Shown here: in pieces, positions 1 to 7,145 of the stretch
How positions within the stretch are numbered: position 1 is the stretch's first letter
Layout of the letters: each line of letters begins with the position of its first letter
Assembly (NCBI GenBank): GCA_937897495.1
Contig: CALCBL010000561.1
Location: forward strand, 1 to 7,883
From: an uncultured Burkholderiales bacterium
GTDB lineage: Bacteria > Pseudomonadota > Gammaproteobacteria > Burkholderiales > Burkholderiaceae_C
Direction of reading: 5' to 3'
Length of the DNA: 7,883 bases
Translations under genes and position numbers: made by a program
The notes under the pieces: generated by a model
What the model was told of the DNA's origin: nothing
The model's database searches: none
What the model saw: the letters and a program-made list of their open reading frames with translations, nothing else

Positions 1-746
1 GGTGCATTGCATGCTTCAACGCCCATGTCGATCATCTCGCAGCCAAGCGCGTGAAGCATGCCATGCACCGTGTAACGGTTGCTGTCATACACAGCGCCTT
101 CGCGCGGCGCTTCGCCCAGACTCAAGATTTCATCGCCCGTTGAAAAATAAGCCACCCGCAAGCGCCGCACCACCAAAACATTGGGAACCCCCAAACTGGC
201 CAGCAGTCCTGCTGCTGCAGGCGTGATCAAGGCACCCTTGAGAAGGGCAGCATGCCCCTGCATGATGTCTTCGCCACACAAGCGGCGGTTATCACCTGAC
301 CTGAGCAGGCCAGCAGGAATTTCAATGGTTTCGCTAGCAGTGATTTGGCAAAGCTCTTGCGGCACCACCGTGTTCAGTCCTTCGGGCATGATGGCGCCCG
401 TCATGATCTTCACGCATTCGCCCGCGTTAACAGCACCTGCCCATGCTTTTCCCGCGAGTGCGGTGCCCACCACTTTCAGCGACAAGCTTTGCGTGTCACG
501 CAATTGGGCGCCATCGAAGGCAAAGCCATCCATGGCGGAGTTGTCGTGCGGTGGCACATTGAGGGGGCTGATCACGTCTTGTGCAGTGACTCTGCCCAAT
601 GCTGCAAAGATGTCGACTGATTCTGAGTCGTGCACTGGCGTCACCAAGTGATCCAGAAAATTCAAGACCTCATTGGCAGGTAGTGCCTGCGGGTCATAAG
701 CTTCAAGTTGTGCGGCAATGTCAGCCAGTGACGGTGGGTGTGTCAT
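1..746 (-). CDS. moeA: MoeA, molybdopterin molybdenumtransferase (3' end cut by window)
   Basis: MoeA inserts molybdate into adenylylated molybdopterin, releasing AMP and giving active molybdenum cofactor in the cytoplasm. The first 248 codons are present; the family is usually about 400 residues, so roughly the last 150 lie beyond position 1. Visible family motifs in order are NSAMDGFA (residues 69-76), MTGAIMPEG (115-123), GED (158-160), STGDE (202-206) and YDSNRY (220-225). The last two belong to the MoCF-biosynthesis fold (domain III), which is entered but not finished. The ATG at 746-744 overlaps the mobA TGA at 745-743 as ATGA, which fixes the start and suggests translational coupling. 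There is no frameshift in the part seen. It is the last visible gene of the moaA-mobA-moeA set. Family assignment is secure from the motifs; nothing can be said of its C-terminal domain IV. Confidence 0.95.
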   Translation of the reverse strand, partial: MTHPPSLADIAAQLEAYDPQALPANEVLNFLDHLVTPVHDSESVDIFAALGRVTAQDVISPLNVPPHDNSAMDGFAFDGAQLRDTQSLSLKVVGTALAGKAWAGAVNAGECVKIMTGAIMPEGLNTVVPQELCQITASETIEIPAGLLRSGDNRRLCGEDIMQGHAALLKGALITPAAAGLLASLGVPNVLVVRRLRVAYFSTGDEILSLGEAPREGAVYDSNRYTVHGMLHALGCEMIDMGVEACNA

Positions 747-1366
747 GTGGTTTGTTCGAGGCGGTGCAATTCTTCGAGGGTATTGGCATTGAAGAAGGCA
801 CGGGGGTCGACATCGGGTGTGTCAAACGGCACCAACACGGTTTTATGAAGGGCTGTCCAAGCATCAATTTTGCGGCCACCCGACTGCATGAACTTGACCA
901 AACTTTCTAGCAAGTTCACCCGCATCAAACAAAAGACTGGTTGCGCTCGCACAGTGCCGTCCTCTTCTTTGGCGGCGGCCACTGCGATATCGGCTTCCTC
1001 AGAAATTAAGGTGTCCAACAAACGCTGCGCTAAATCGAAAGGAAACAAGGGACTGTCGCAAGGCACGGTCAGCAACAAGTCTGTTTCACAGCGTTCAAGG
1101 CCTGTTAAAAATCCGGCAAGGGGGCCTGCAAAACCATCCGTGCTGTCGGGCCATACTTGCACCCCAAATGATTCATAGGCCGACAAGTTTCGGTTGGCCA
1201 CCACCATGATCTGGGACAAGGGCTCAGACGTTTGCATTTGCAGTCGCATGAGTGTGTGAAGGGTGAGTGGGGTGCCATTGAAATTTTGCAAACCTTTGTC
1301 AACGCCGCCCATGCGTGCACCTCGACCTCCGGCCAAAATTAAGCCTGTCATGCTCAGATCGTTCAT
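743..1366 (-). CDS. mobA: MobA, molybdenum cofactor guanylyltransferase
   Basis: MobA transfers GMP from GTP to molybdenum cofactor, making the guanine dinucleotide form used by DMSO-reductase-family enzymes such as nitrate reductases and formate dehydrogenases. The 207-residue length is normal. The nucleotide-binding P-loop-like signature LAGGRGARMGGVDKGL is at residues 11-26, GPLAG at 81-85, the metal-site region PCDSPL at 102-107 (Asp104) and the terminal FFNANTLEEL at 191-200. The ATG at 1366 has only a weak GGA element about 13 nt upstream. A second ATG at residue 6, directly before TGLILAGG, is a plausible alternative start. A 37-nt gap separates it from moaA, and its stop overlaps the moeA start by 4 nt. 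Its presence implies the organism uses bis-MGD enzymes, none of which is encoded in this window. Confidence 0.95.
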   Translation of the reverse strand: MNDLSMTGLILAGGRGARMGGVDKGLQNFNGTPLTLHTLMRLQMQTSEPLSQIMVVANRNLSAYESFGVQVWPDSTDGFAGPLAGFLTGLERCETDLLLTVPCDSPLFPFDLAQRLLDTLISEEADIAVAAAKEEDGTVRAQPVFCLMRVNLLESLVKFMQSGGRKIDAWTALHKTVLVPFDTPDVDPRAFFNANTLEELHRLEQTT

Positions 1367-1403
1367 GTATGCGTATTGTTCCGTGGATGTCTATTGAATG
1401 AGA

Positions 1404-2561
1404 TTAGCCGCCGATGTAGCTCATCTCAACCTTGCGTTTGGCGCCGCTTGGCGTTGAACCGTTTTCCAATGCAGGCTCTGAGACTCGAAGTTCAGAATAC
1501 CGGTCATCTCGTTGCGACCAAATGGCAGCAATGGCCTGCGTGAGGGCGCTTTGATCCAACTCGCTTCGCACCAAAGGTTTGAGGTCATAGCCTTGCGAAG
1601 CAAACAAACACAGATAGAGTTGACCTTCGGTGGTCAAGCGCGCGCGGTTGCAATCGCTGCAAAATGCTTTGGTCACGCTGCTGATGAAACCAATTTCGCC
1701 CAAGCTCACATCGTGAACGCCTTGTTCATTCAGATAACCCCAACGCTCTGCTGTTTCGCCAGCCTGGCTGGCTTGAAGCGGTGTCAATGACATCTCGGTT
1801 TGCAGCACGTGCAAAATGTCAGCGCTTGGCATCACTTCATTCATGCGCCAGCCATTGGTGGCACCCACATCCATGTACTCAATGAATCTAAGTGCAATGC
1901 CTTTGCCTTTGAAGTACCGCGCCATGGGCAATATTTCTTGTTCGTTGGTGCCGCGCTTGACCACCATGTTGACTTTGATGGGCCCTAAGCCGGCAGCTTG
2001 TGCAGCTTGAATGCCCTCAAGCACGTCGCTGACCGGAAAGTCAACGTCGTTCATTTGCTTGAAGACCTCGTCGTCAAGTCCATCGAGGCTAACCGTCACT
2101 CGTTTTAAGCCAGCACTCTTGAGGGCCTGGGCTTTTTTTGCCAAAAGGGAGCCGTTGGTTGTGAGGGTGATGTCCAAGTCTTGGCCGGCCAAAGTTTTCA
2201 AGGCTGCCAACTGAGCAATGAGAACTTCTAGATTTTTTCGCAGCAGGGGCTCGCCGCCCGTCAGTCGAAGTTTTTCAACACCCAAGGCAATGAAGCTTTG
2301 GGCCGTGCGCGTAATTTCCTCGAAGCTGAGCAGCGCACTGTGTGGCAAATAGACGTAGTCGTTGTTGAAAATTTCTTTGGGCATGCAATAGCTGCACCGA
2401 AAATTGCAACGGTCTGTGACGCTGATGCGCAAATCGCGCAAAGGCCGCTTTCTTTGATCAAGCAACTGTTGTCCTGGCGCCCAAGCCTGGGCTTGTGAAG
2501 GCTCAGGAATGGGCAGATTCCCTAGGGGCTGACTGATGATGGGAATAACGCGTTCAGACAC
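1404..2561 (-). CDS. moaA: MoaA, GTP 3',8-cyclase (radical SAM)
   Basis: MoaA carries out the first committed step of molybdenum cofactor synthesis: radical-SAM rearrangement of GTP to 3',8-cyclo-GTP, which MoaC then converts to cyclic pyranopterin monophosphate. The SAM-binding [4Fe-4S] motif CNFRCSYC gives Cys52, Cys56 and Cys59. TGGEPLLR follows at 101-108. The second, substrate-side cluster is Cys301, Cys304 and Cys318 ([18 protein letters not shown]), with Arg306 and Arg308 in the GTP-contacting segment. The chain ends in the Gly-Gly tail expected for a functional MoaA. At 385 residues it is longer than the approximately 330-residue E. coli protein because of about 40 residues before the first strand, which seems common in Burkholderiales. 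The start is GTG at 2561-2559, overlapping the upstream SDR stop by 8 nt; no good Shine-Dalgarno is visible, so coupling to the SDR is likely. An in-frame TTG at residue 33 is a weaker alternative. Confidence 0.96.
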   Translation of the reverse strand: MSERVIPIISQPLGNLPIPEPSQAQAWAPGQQLLDQRKRPLRDLRISVTDRCNFRCSYCMPKEIFNNDYVYLPHSALLSFEEITRTAQSFIALGVEKLRLTGGEPLLRKNLEVLIAQLAALKTLAGQDLDITLTTNGSLLAKKAQALKSAGLKRVTVSLDGLDDEVFKQMNDVDFPVSDVLEGIQAAQAAGLGPIKVNMVVKRGTNEQEILPMARYFKGKGIALRFIEYMDVGATNGWRMNEVMPSADILHVLQTEMSLTPLQASQAGETAERWGYLNEQGVHDVSLGEIGFISSVTKAFCSDCNRARLTTEGQLYLCLFASQGYDLKPLVRSELDQSALTQAIAAIWSQRDDRYSELRVSEPALENGSTPSGAKRKVEMSYIGG

Positions 2562-3315
2562 AACGTGCGCCGTCTACTTCAATGCACACACCACTGATGA
2601 AGGAGCCTTCATCGCTGGCCAAATACAAAGCGGCATTGGCCACATCCAATGCGGTCGAAAAACGACCGAGTGGAATGGAGGCCATGAACTTGGCGCGCCT
2701 GGCATCGTCCACTGGGCCGCCAGCAAACTCTGCCGATAAACCGGTGTCGGGGTTGAACACAGGGTTGATGCAATTGACACGAATGTTGTCAGGACCTAAT
2801 TCAGCGGCCAAAGATTTGCTGGTGGTAATGACTGCGCCTTTAGAGCCGTTGTACCAGGTGAGGCCCGGGCGCGGCCGAATGCCAGCCGTCGACGCAATGT
2901 TAATGAAGGCGCCGCCGCCATTTTTTCTAAACTCTGGTACCGCGTGAACAGTGGATAAATAAATACTTTTCATGTTGACCGCATAGCAGCGGTCAAACTC
3001 ATCTTCGCTGACTTCCAGCGCAGGGCGATTGCGGTGAGTCCATCCAGCGTTATTGATCATCACATCCAAGTGGCCCCACAATTTCACAGCTTCGTGCACC
3101 AAAGCTTTGACATCGTCTGAGCGTGTCACGTCTGCGGCAAAGAAGGCCGCAGTGCCGCCAGCTGCTTGAATGTCTTGGACCACTTTTTGACCCGCAGCGG
3201 CTTGAATGTCGTTCACCAAAACCTTGGCGCCGTGTGCTGCGAAATGTTTGGCAATGCCTTCGCCAATGCCGCCACCAGAACCCGTCACGATGACCACTTT
3301 TTGATTGATGTTCAT
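2554..3315 (-). CDS. Short-chain dehydrogenase/reductase (classical SDR)
   Basis: A 253-residue classical SDR, probably a cytoplasmic tetramer interconverting an alcohol and a ketone or aldehyde. It has the cofactor motif TGSGGGIG (11-18), NNAG (88-91) and a complete catalytic tetrad Asn114, Ser142, Tyr155 and Lys159 (YNGSK). Asp36 at the end of the second strand is the usual sign of NAD(H) over NADP(H) preference. The C-terminal EVDGARCV segment is also typical. AGGA lies 6 nt before the ATG, the clearest ribosome site in this gene train. It follows the aldehyde dehydrogenase by 52 nt and overlaps moaA by 8 nt. An automatic pipeline might call it FabG-like or glucose 1-dehydrogenase, but the sequence does not define the substrate. 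Pairing with an aldehyde dehydrogenase suggests catabolic oxidation of an alcohol (inference). Confidence 0.9.
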   Translation of the reverse strand: MNINQKVVIVTGSGGGIGEGIAKHFAAHGAKVLVNDIQAAAGQKVVQDIQAAGGTAAFFAADVTRSDDVKALVHEAVKLWGHLDVMINNAGWTHRNRPALEVSEDEFDRCYAVNMKSIYLSTVHAVPEFRKNGGGAFINIASTAGIRPRPGLTWYNGSKGAVITTSKSLAAELGPDNIRVNCINPVFNPDTGLSAEFAGGPVDDARRAKFMASIPLGRFSTALDVANAALYLASDEGSFISGVCIEVDGARCV

Positions 3316-3367
3316 TTGAAATCCTAAAAATGAAATGACTGCAAATACAATTCAGCGCACAAGAAAA

Positions 3368-4801
3368 TTAGCCATGGTGAATGGCCACAGTCTTCAAGGT
3401 GGTGAAACCATACAGGGCTTCGAAACCTTTTTCACGGCCATGCCCAGAAGACTTGACGCCGCCAAAGGGCAATTCAACACCGCCACCGGCGCCGTAGTTG
3501 TTGACAAACACTTGGCCGCTTCTAAGTCGTTTGGCAATTCTGAATTGACGCCCGCCATCGCGAGTCCAAACGCCAGCCACCAGCCCAAACGAGGTGGCGT
3601 TGGCAAGTTGCACGGCCTGATCTTCGCCGTCAAAACACATGGCTGACAGCACCGGGCCAAACACCTCTTCTTGTGCCACCCTGTGGTCGACAGGAACGTC
3701 GCGCAATAAAACAGGTGCTTGGTAGAAACCAGATTCTGGCGCGTCAGACACCACCACGCCTTGCGCCACAGTGGCAATGCCGGCAGCTTGCGCGTCTGCC
3801 AAAAAACCCTGAACGCGTTGCTTTTGGGTGGCGCGAATCAGGGGGCCTAAATTCAAATCTGCTATGGCAGGGCCAACACGCAGCTTAGAAAAGGCCTCGC
3901 CCAAACGCGCCAGCAAGGGCTCGTAAATGCTTTTTTCAATCAAGACGCGAGAACCTGCACTGCAAGTCTGTCCGGCGTTTTGAACGATGGCGTTGATGAC
4001 CACCGGAATGGCGGCATCCAAATCGGCATCGGCAAAAATGATTTGCGGACTTTTGCCACCCAACTCAAGCGTGACAGGACAATGTCTTTCGGCTGCAGCT
4101 TGTTGTATCAAGGTGCCGACTGTGGGGCTGCCAGTGAAACTGATGTGATCAATACCAGGATGTTTGGCGAGGGCATCTCCTACCTCGTGGCCGTAGCCTG
4201 TGACGATGTTGATGGCACCTGCTGGAAAGCCCACTTCAGCCGCCAGTTGCGCAACGCGAATCAAACTCAAGCAAGCATCTTCTGCGGGTTTGACGACACA
4301 GACATTGCCTGCTGCCAAAGCACCACCCACACACCTGCCAAAAATTTGCATGGGGTAATTCCAAGGCACGATGTGACCCGTGACGCCATGAGGCTCGCGC
4401 CATGTGAGAACGCTGTAGCCATTTTGATAAGGAATGGTTTCGCCATGAAACTTATCGCAAGCGCCGGCGTAGTATTCAAAGTACCTGGCCAAAGCGCGTG
4501 CATCGGCCATGGCTTGTTGTGTGGGCTTGCCGCAGTCGCGTTGCTCAAGCTGCATGAGTTCGTCGGCATGCTCAGCCACTTTGCGTGAAAGGGCCATGAG
4601 CAAACGACCCCGCTCAGCGGCATTGATCTTGGCCCAAGGTCCCTCAAAGCATTGCCTTGATGATTGCACCGCTTGGTCAATGTCAGCGGCCGTGCTGCGT
4701 TGAATGTGATCAAAAACTTGGCCATCCGAAGGGTCAAGCATGGGGATGGTTTGCCCCGTCTGGCTGGCCACCGATTGGTTGTGAATGAAGTTGAGTTGCA
4801 T
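3368..4801 (-). CDS. NAD(P)-dependent aldehyde dehydrogenase
   Basis: A soluble ALDH-superfamily enzyme oxidising an aldehyde to its acid through a cysteine thioester. With the start used here (477 residues) the catalytic set is complete: Asn148 in PWNYP, Glu246 in LELGGKSP, the nucleophile Cys280 in GQTCSAGSR and Glu379 in EEVFGPV. FTGSPTVG, part of the cofactor site, is at about 222-229 and PFGGVKSSG closes the C-terminal part. The longest reading frame begins at an ATG at 4834, but that codon lies inside the hppA terminator hairpin and adds 11 residues (MFGLFYAQNTP) unlike the family. The ATG at 4801 gives MQLNFIHNQ, a normal ALDH N-terminus, so I prefer it. Neither start has a recognisable Shine-Dalgarno. 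It resembles betaine-aldehyde or gamma-aminobutyraldehyde dehydrogenases; the substrate is not determinable. It heads the train with the SDR. Confidence 0.93.
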   Translation of the reverse strand: MQLNFIHNQSVASQTGQTIPMLDPSDGQVFDHIQRSTAADIDQAVQSSRQCFEGPWAKINAAERGRLLMALSRKVAEHADELMQLEQRDCGKPTQQAMADARALARYFEYYAGACDKFHGETIPYQNGYSVLTWREPHGVTGHIVPWNYPMQIFGRCVGGALAAGNVCVVKPAEDACLSLIRVAQLAAEVGFPAGAINIVTGYGHEVGDALAKHPGIDHISFTGSPTVGTLIQQAAAERHCPVTLELGGKSPQIIFADADLDAAIPVVINAIVQNAGQTCSAGSRVLIEKSIYEPLLARLGEAFSKLRVGPAIADLNLGPLIRATQKQRVQGFLADAQAAGIATVAQGVVVSDAPESGFYQAPVLLRDVPVDHRVAQEEVFGPVLSAMCFDGEDQAVQLANATSFGLVAGVWTRDGGRQFRIAKRLRSGQVFVNNYGAGGGVELPFGGVKSSGHGREKGFEALYGFTTLKTVAIHHG

Positions 4802-4818
4802 AGGCGTATTTTGCGCGT

Positions 4819-4857
4819 AAAAAAGCCCGAACATGTTGCCATGAACGGGCTTTGTTT
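4819..4857 (-). terminator. Rho-independent terminator of hppA
   Basis: On the minus strand, starting 17 nt after the hppA TAA, an 8-bp stem (AAAGCCCG 4822-4829 with CGGGCTTT 4846-4853) continues through a 2x2 mismatch into a 4-bp stem (CATG 4832-4835 with 4840-4843) closed by a TTGC loop. A run of six T (4824-4819) follows at the 3' side. The plus strand also ends in a T-rich stretch, so it could work both ways. The U-tract ends only 17 nt before the preferred aldehyde dehydrogenase ATG. Confidence 0.85.
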
Positions 4858-4869
4858 GAGAGGGCTAAT

Positions 4870-6936
4870 TTAGCCGTGGAATTGCATCATCAAAGGCACA
4901 ATGAGCAGGGCCACAATGTTGATGATCTTGATCAACGGGTTGATGGCAGGGCCAGCGGTGTCTTTGTAGGGGTCGCCCACGGTGTCACCGGTTACAGCGG
5001 CTTTGTGAGCCTCAGAGCCTTTGCCGCCGTGGTGGCCGTCTTCGATGTACTTCTTGGCGTTGTCCCATGCACCGCCGCCGGTACACATGGAAATGGCCAC
5101 AAACAAGCCGGTCACAATGGTTCCCATCAGCAAGCCACCCAAAGCTTTGGGGCCCAAAATGAGGCCCACCACAACGGGCACCACCACAGGCAACAAGCTA
5201 GGAATGATCATCTCCTTGATGGCCGCAGTGGTCAGCATGTCAACAGCGCGGCCGTATTCTGGCTTGGCCGTGCCTTCCATGATGCCCTTGATTTCGCTGA
5301 ACTGACGGCGAACTTCCACCACCACAGCACCCGCAGCGCGGCCAACGGCCTCCATGGCCATGGCGCCGAACAAGTAGGGAATGAGGCCGCCGATGAACAA
5401 GCCCACAATGACCATGGGGTCGGACAAGTCAAAGGAAATGGCCTTGCCATAGGTTTCGAGTTTGTGGGTGTAGTCGGCAAACAAAACCAAGGAGGCCAAA
5501 CCGGCTGAGCCAATGGCATAGCCTTTGGTCACGGCTTTGGTGGTGTTGCCCACAGCGTCCAATGGGTCTGTAACGTCCCGCACGCTGCTTGGCAGTTCGG
5601 CCATTTCGGCAATACCGCCAGCGTTGTCGGTAATGGGGCCGTAGGCGTCCAAAGCCACCACAATGCCGGCCATGGAAAGCATGGACATGGCCGCCACGGC
5701 AATGCCGTACAAGCCCGCCAATTTGTAGGACGCCAAAATGGCAATGCACACAAAAATCACGGGCCAAGCTGTGGAGCGCATTGAAACGCCCAAGCCGGCA
5801 ATGATGTTGGTGCCGTGACCTGTTGTAGAAGCTTGCGCAATGTGTTGCACGGGGCTGTATTGGGTACCGGTGTAAAACTCAGTAATCCAAACCAGTGCAG
5901 CCGTTAAGGCCAAACCTACAGCGCAAGCGCCGAACAGCTTCATTTGGCTACCTGTGGCCGAAATGGCGTTGTCGGGCATGATCCACATCGTGACGAAATA
6001 GAACGCAATCAAGGACAAGCCGCCAGCAATGGCCAAACCTTTGTACAAGGCGGGCATCACATTGACCATGCCGGGTGTCGCTTTGACAAAGAAGCAGCCA
6101 ATGATGGAAGCAATGATAGACACAGCACCCAAGGCGAGGGGGTACATGACCGCATTGCCAGGCGCACCAGCGATGAGCAGCGAGCCCAACACCATGGTGG
6201 CGATCAAGGTGACCGCATAGGTTTCAAACAAATCGGCCGCCATACCGGCGCAATCGCCCACGTTATCGCCCACGTTGTCGGCAATCACGGCGGGGTTGCG
6301 AGGGTCATCCTCTGGAATGCCGGCTTCAACTTTACCGACCAAGTCGGCACCCACGTCAGCACCTTTGGTGAAGATGCCGCCGCCCAAACGGGCGAAGATG
6401 GAAATGAGGGAAGAGCCAAAGGCAAAGCCAATGAGGGGGTTCAAGATGACAGACAGCTTGACGTCGGGGGTGTGGTTGCCATTGCCAGCCAAGAACCAGT
6501 AAAAGCCCGTGACACCCAACAGACCTAAACCCACCACCAGCATGCCGGTAATGGCACCGCCGCGGAAGGCAACGTATAGGGCAGGGCCAATGCCCTTGGT
6601 AGCCGCTTGCGCAGTGCGCACATTGGCTCGAACAGAGATGTTCATGCCAATGAAACCACAGGCACCCGAAAGAACGGCGCCAATGACGAAGCCAATGGCG
6701 GTCATGCTGTCAAGGAACACACCCATGAGGATGGCCAAGACGACGCCTACGATGGCAATGGTTTTATATTGTCTGGCCAGATAAGCCGCTGCACCATCTT
6801 GAATGGCGGCTGCAATTTCTTGCATCCGTGCATTGCCAGGGTCTTGGGCCAAAATCCAACCGCGAGCCCAAACGCCATAAATCACGGCGATCAGTCCACA
6901 AACTAGCGCCAAAATCAACGCTGAATTGCCTGTCAT
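4870..6936 (-). CDS. hppA: Membrane-bound proton-translocating pyrophosphatase, K+-independent type
   Basis: HppA couples hydrolysis of pyrophosphate to proton pumping across the inner membrane, recovering energy from the PPi of biosynthesis. The 688-residue chain is strongly hydrophobic throughout, consistent with the family's 16 helices. The catalytic segments are [11 protein letters not shown] (194-204), [15 protein letters not shown] (214-228), DNAGGIAEM (437-445) and [12 protein letters not shown] (649-660), with the Asp and Lys residues that bind Mg-PPi intact. GNTTKA (463-468) has Lys467 where K+-dependent enzymes have Ala. In this family that marks the K+-independent, proton-pumping class rather than a sodium pump. 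The ATG at 6936 has AAGGAG 8 nt upstream, fixing the start. It is transcribed away from ppa and closed by its own terminator. Its leader carries an elaborate set of inverted repeats described separately. No truncation or frameshift is seen. Confidence 0.98.
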   Translation of the reverse strand: MTGNSALILALVCGLIAVIYGVWARGWILAQDPGNARMQEIAAAIQDGAAAYLARQYKTIAIVGVVLAILMGVFLDSMTAIGFVIGAVLSGACGFIGMNISVRANVRTAQAATKGIGPALYVAFRGGAITGMLVVGLGLLGVTGFYWFLAGNGNHTPDVKLSVILNPLIGFAFGSSLISIFARLGGGIFTKGADVGADLVGKVEAGIPEDDPRNPAVIADNVGDNVGDCAGMAADLFETYAVTLIATMVLGSLLIAGAPGNAVMYPLALGAVSIIASIIGCFFVKATPGMVNVMPALYKGLAIAGGLSLIAFYFVTMWIMPDNAISATGSQMKLFGACAVGLALTAALVWITEFYTGTQYSPVQHIAQASTTGHGTNIIAGLGVSMRSTAWPVIFVCIAILASYKLAGLYGIAVAAMSMLSMAGIVVALDAYGPITDNAGGIAEMAELPSSVRDVTDPLDAVGNTTKAVTKGYAIGSAGLASLVLFADYTHKLETYGKAISFDLSDPMVIVGLFIGGLIPYLFGAMAMEAVGRAAGAVVVEVRRQFSEIKGIMEGTAKPEYGRAVDMLTTAAIKEMIIPSLLPVVVPVVVGLILGPKALGGLLMGTIVTGLFVAISMCTGGGAWDNAKKYIEDGHHGGKGSEAHKAAVTGDTVGDPYKDTAGPAINPLIKIINIVALLIVPLMMQFHG

Positions 6937-6944
6937 ATATCAAT

Positions 6945-6950
6945 CTCCTT
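6945..6950 (-). promoter_or_regulatory. hppA ribosome binding site
   Basis: AAGGAG on the minus strand, 8 nt before the hppA ATG, is a near-ideal Shine-Dalgarno. It is exactly complementary to CUCCUU at 6971-6966 in the same leader, so it could be masked by a 6-bp hairpin with a 15-nt loop. That makes it the probable output point of any leader-RNA control. Confidence 0.85.
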
Positions 6951-6965
6951 AGTTTTTACAGCTAG

Positions 6966-7024
6966 AAGGAGGTGCAACGCTCTGGGAGCACCTCCCTGCG
7001 TTGCTTCCTCGCTCCCACTAGGAG
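6966..7024 (-). promoter_or_regulatory. Structured hppA leader with competing hairpins (candidate cis-regulatory RNA)
   Basis: Read 5' to 3' on the minus strand, the leader alternates CUCC and GGAG elements: CUCC 7024-7021, GGGAG 7016-7012, GGGAGG 6996-6991, CUCCC 6988-6984, CCUCC 6972-6968, then the AAGGAG ribosome site at 6950-6945. Exact pairings seen are TGGGAGC 7017-7011 with GCTCCCA 6989-6983; GCAACGC 7004-6998 with GCGTTGC 6980-6974, enclosing GGGAG/CTCCC around a GTG triloop; GGAGGTGC 6995-6988 with GCACCTCC 6975-6968; and CUCCUU 6971-6966 with the ribosome site. Several of these exclude one another, as in attenuators and riboswitches. No known riboswitch class is recognisable by eye. 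It could instead be a DNA operator or fortuitous GC-rich repetition. Function is inference; the repeats themselves are plain in the sequence. Confidence 0.5.
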
Positions 7025-7043
7025 TCGATTGGCCAACTCAAGC

Positions 7044-7072
7044 ATTAAAAGGGCATTGGGCTGAAGAAGCAA
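7044..7072 (-). promoter_or_regulatory. Putative sigma-70 promoter of hppA
   Basis: On the minus strand, TTGCTT (7072-7067, three of six consensus bases) is followed after exactly 17 nt by TTTAAT (7049-7044, five of six). Transcription would begin near 7037, giving a leader of about 100 nt that contains the whole inverted-repeat region. A weaker alternative further upstream is TTGAAA with TAGGAT at 15-nt spacing. Confidence 0.4.
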
Positions 7073-7090
7073 GCCCTGTGAAAGTAAAAT
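7061..7090 (+). promoter_or_regulatory. Putative promoter of ppa
   Basis: TAAAAT at 7085-7090 matches five of six -10 bases. CTGAAG at 7061-7066, 18 nt upstream, is a weak -35. Transcription would begin near 7097, leaving about 49 nt of AT-rich leader before ppa. The element overlaps the proposed hppA -35 on the other strand, so the two promoters would be back to back. Based on consensus matching only. Confidence 0.35.
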
Positions 7091-7145
7091 GGGGGTTAAT
7101 CCTAGGGTTCTTAGGTTTGTTTCAACTTTTTAAATTTACAGAAAA

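Noticed and set aside
181..651. A 156-codon plus-strand open frame at the left end.
   Set aside because: The minus strand here encodes a continuous MoeA with its family motifs; the plus frame is a shadow.
4267..4842. A 191-codon minus-strand open frame beginning at an ATG in the terminator loop.
   Set aside because: It is a shifted frame of the aldehyde dehydrogenase with no coherent protein features; the real frame has all catalytic residues.
4863..4875. Palindrome GGCTAATTTAGCC at the hppA stop codon as an operator.
   Set aside because: It is short, includes the last Gly codon and stop, and has no second copy; chance is the simpler explanation.
4852..5508. A 218-codon plus-strand open frame opposite hppA.
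   Set aside because: It is an antisense shadow rich in His, Gly and Asn produced by the codon pattern of hppA, which is unambiguous on the other strand.
7029..7036. TTGGCCAA palindrome near the predicted hppA transcription start as a regulator site.
   Set aside because: Eight bases with no flanking symmetry or second copy; too short to support a binding-site claim.
6966..7040. A fluoride riboswitch, a class known to occur near pyrophosphatase genes, or another named riboswitch in the hppA leader.
   Set aside because: The characteristic conserved bases of the fluoride class are not visible by eye, and no other named class is recognised; the repeats are reported only as an unnamed candidate.
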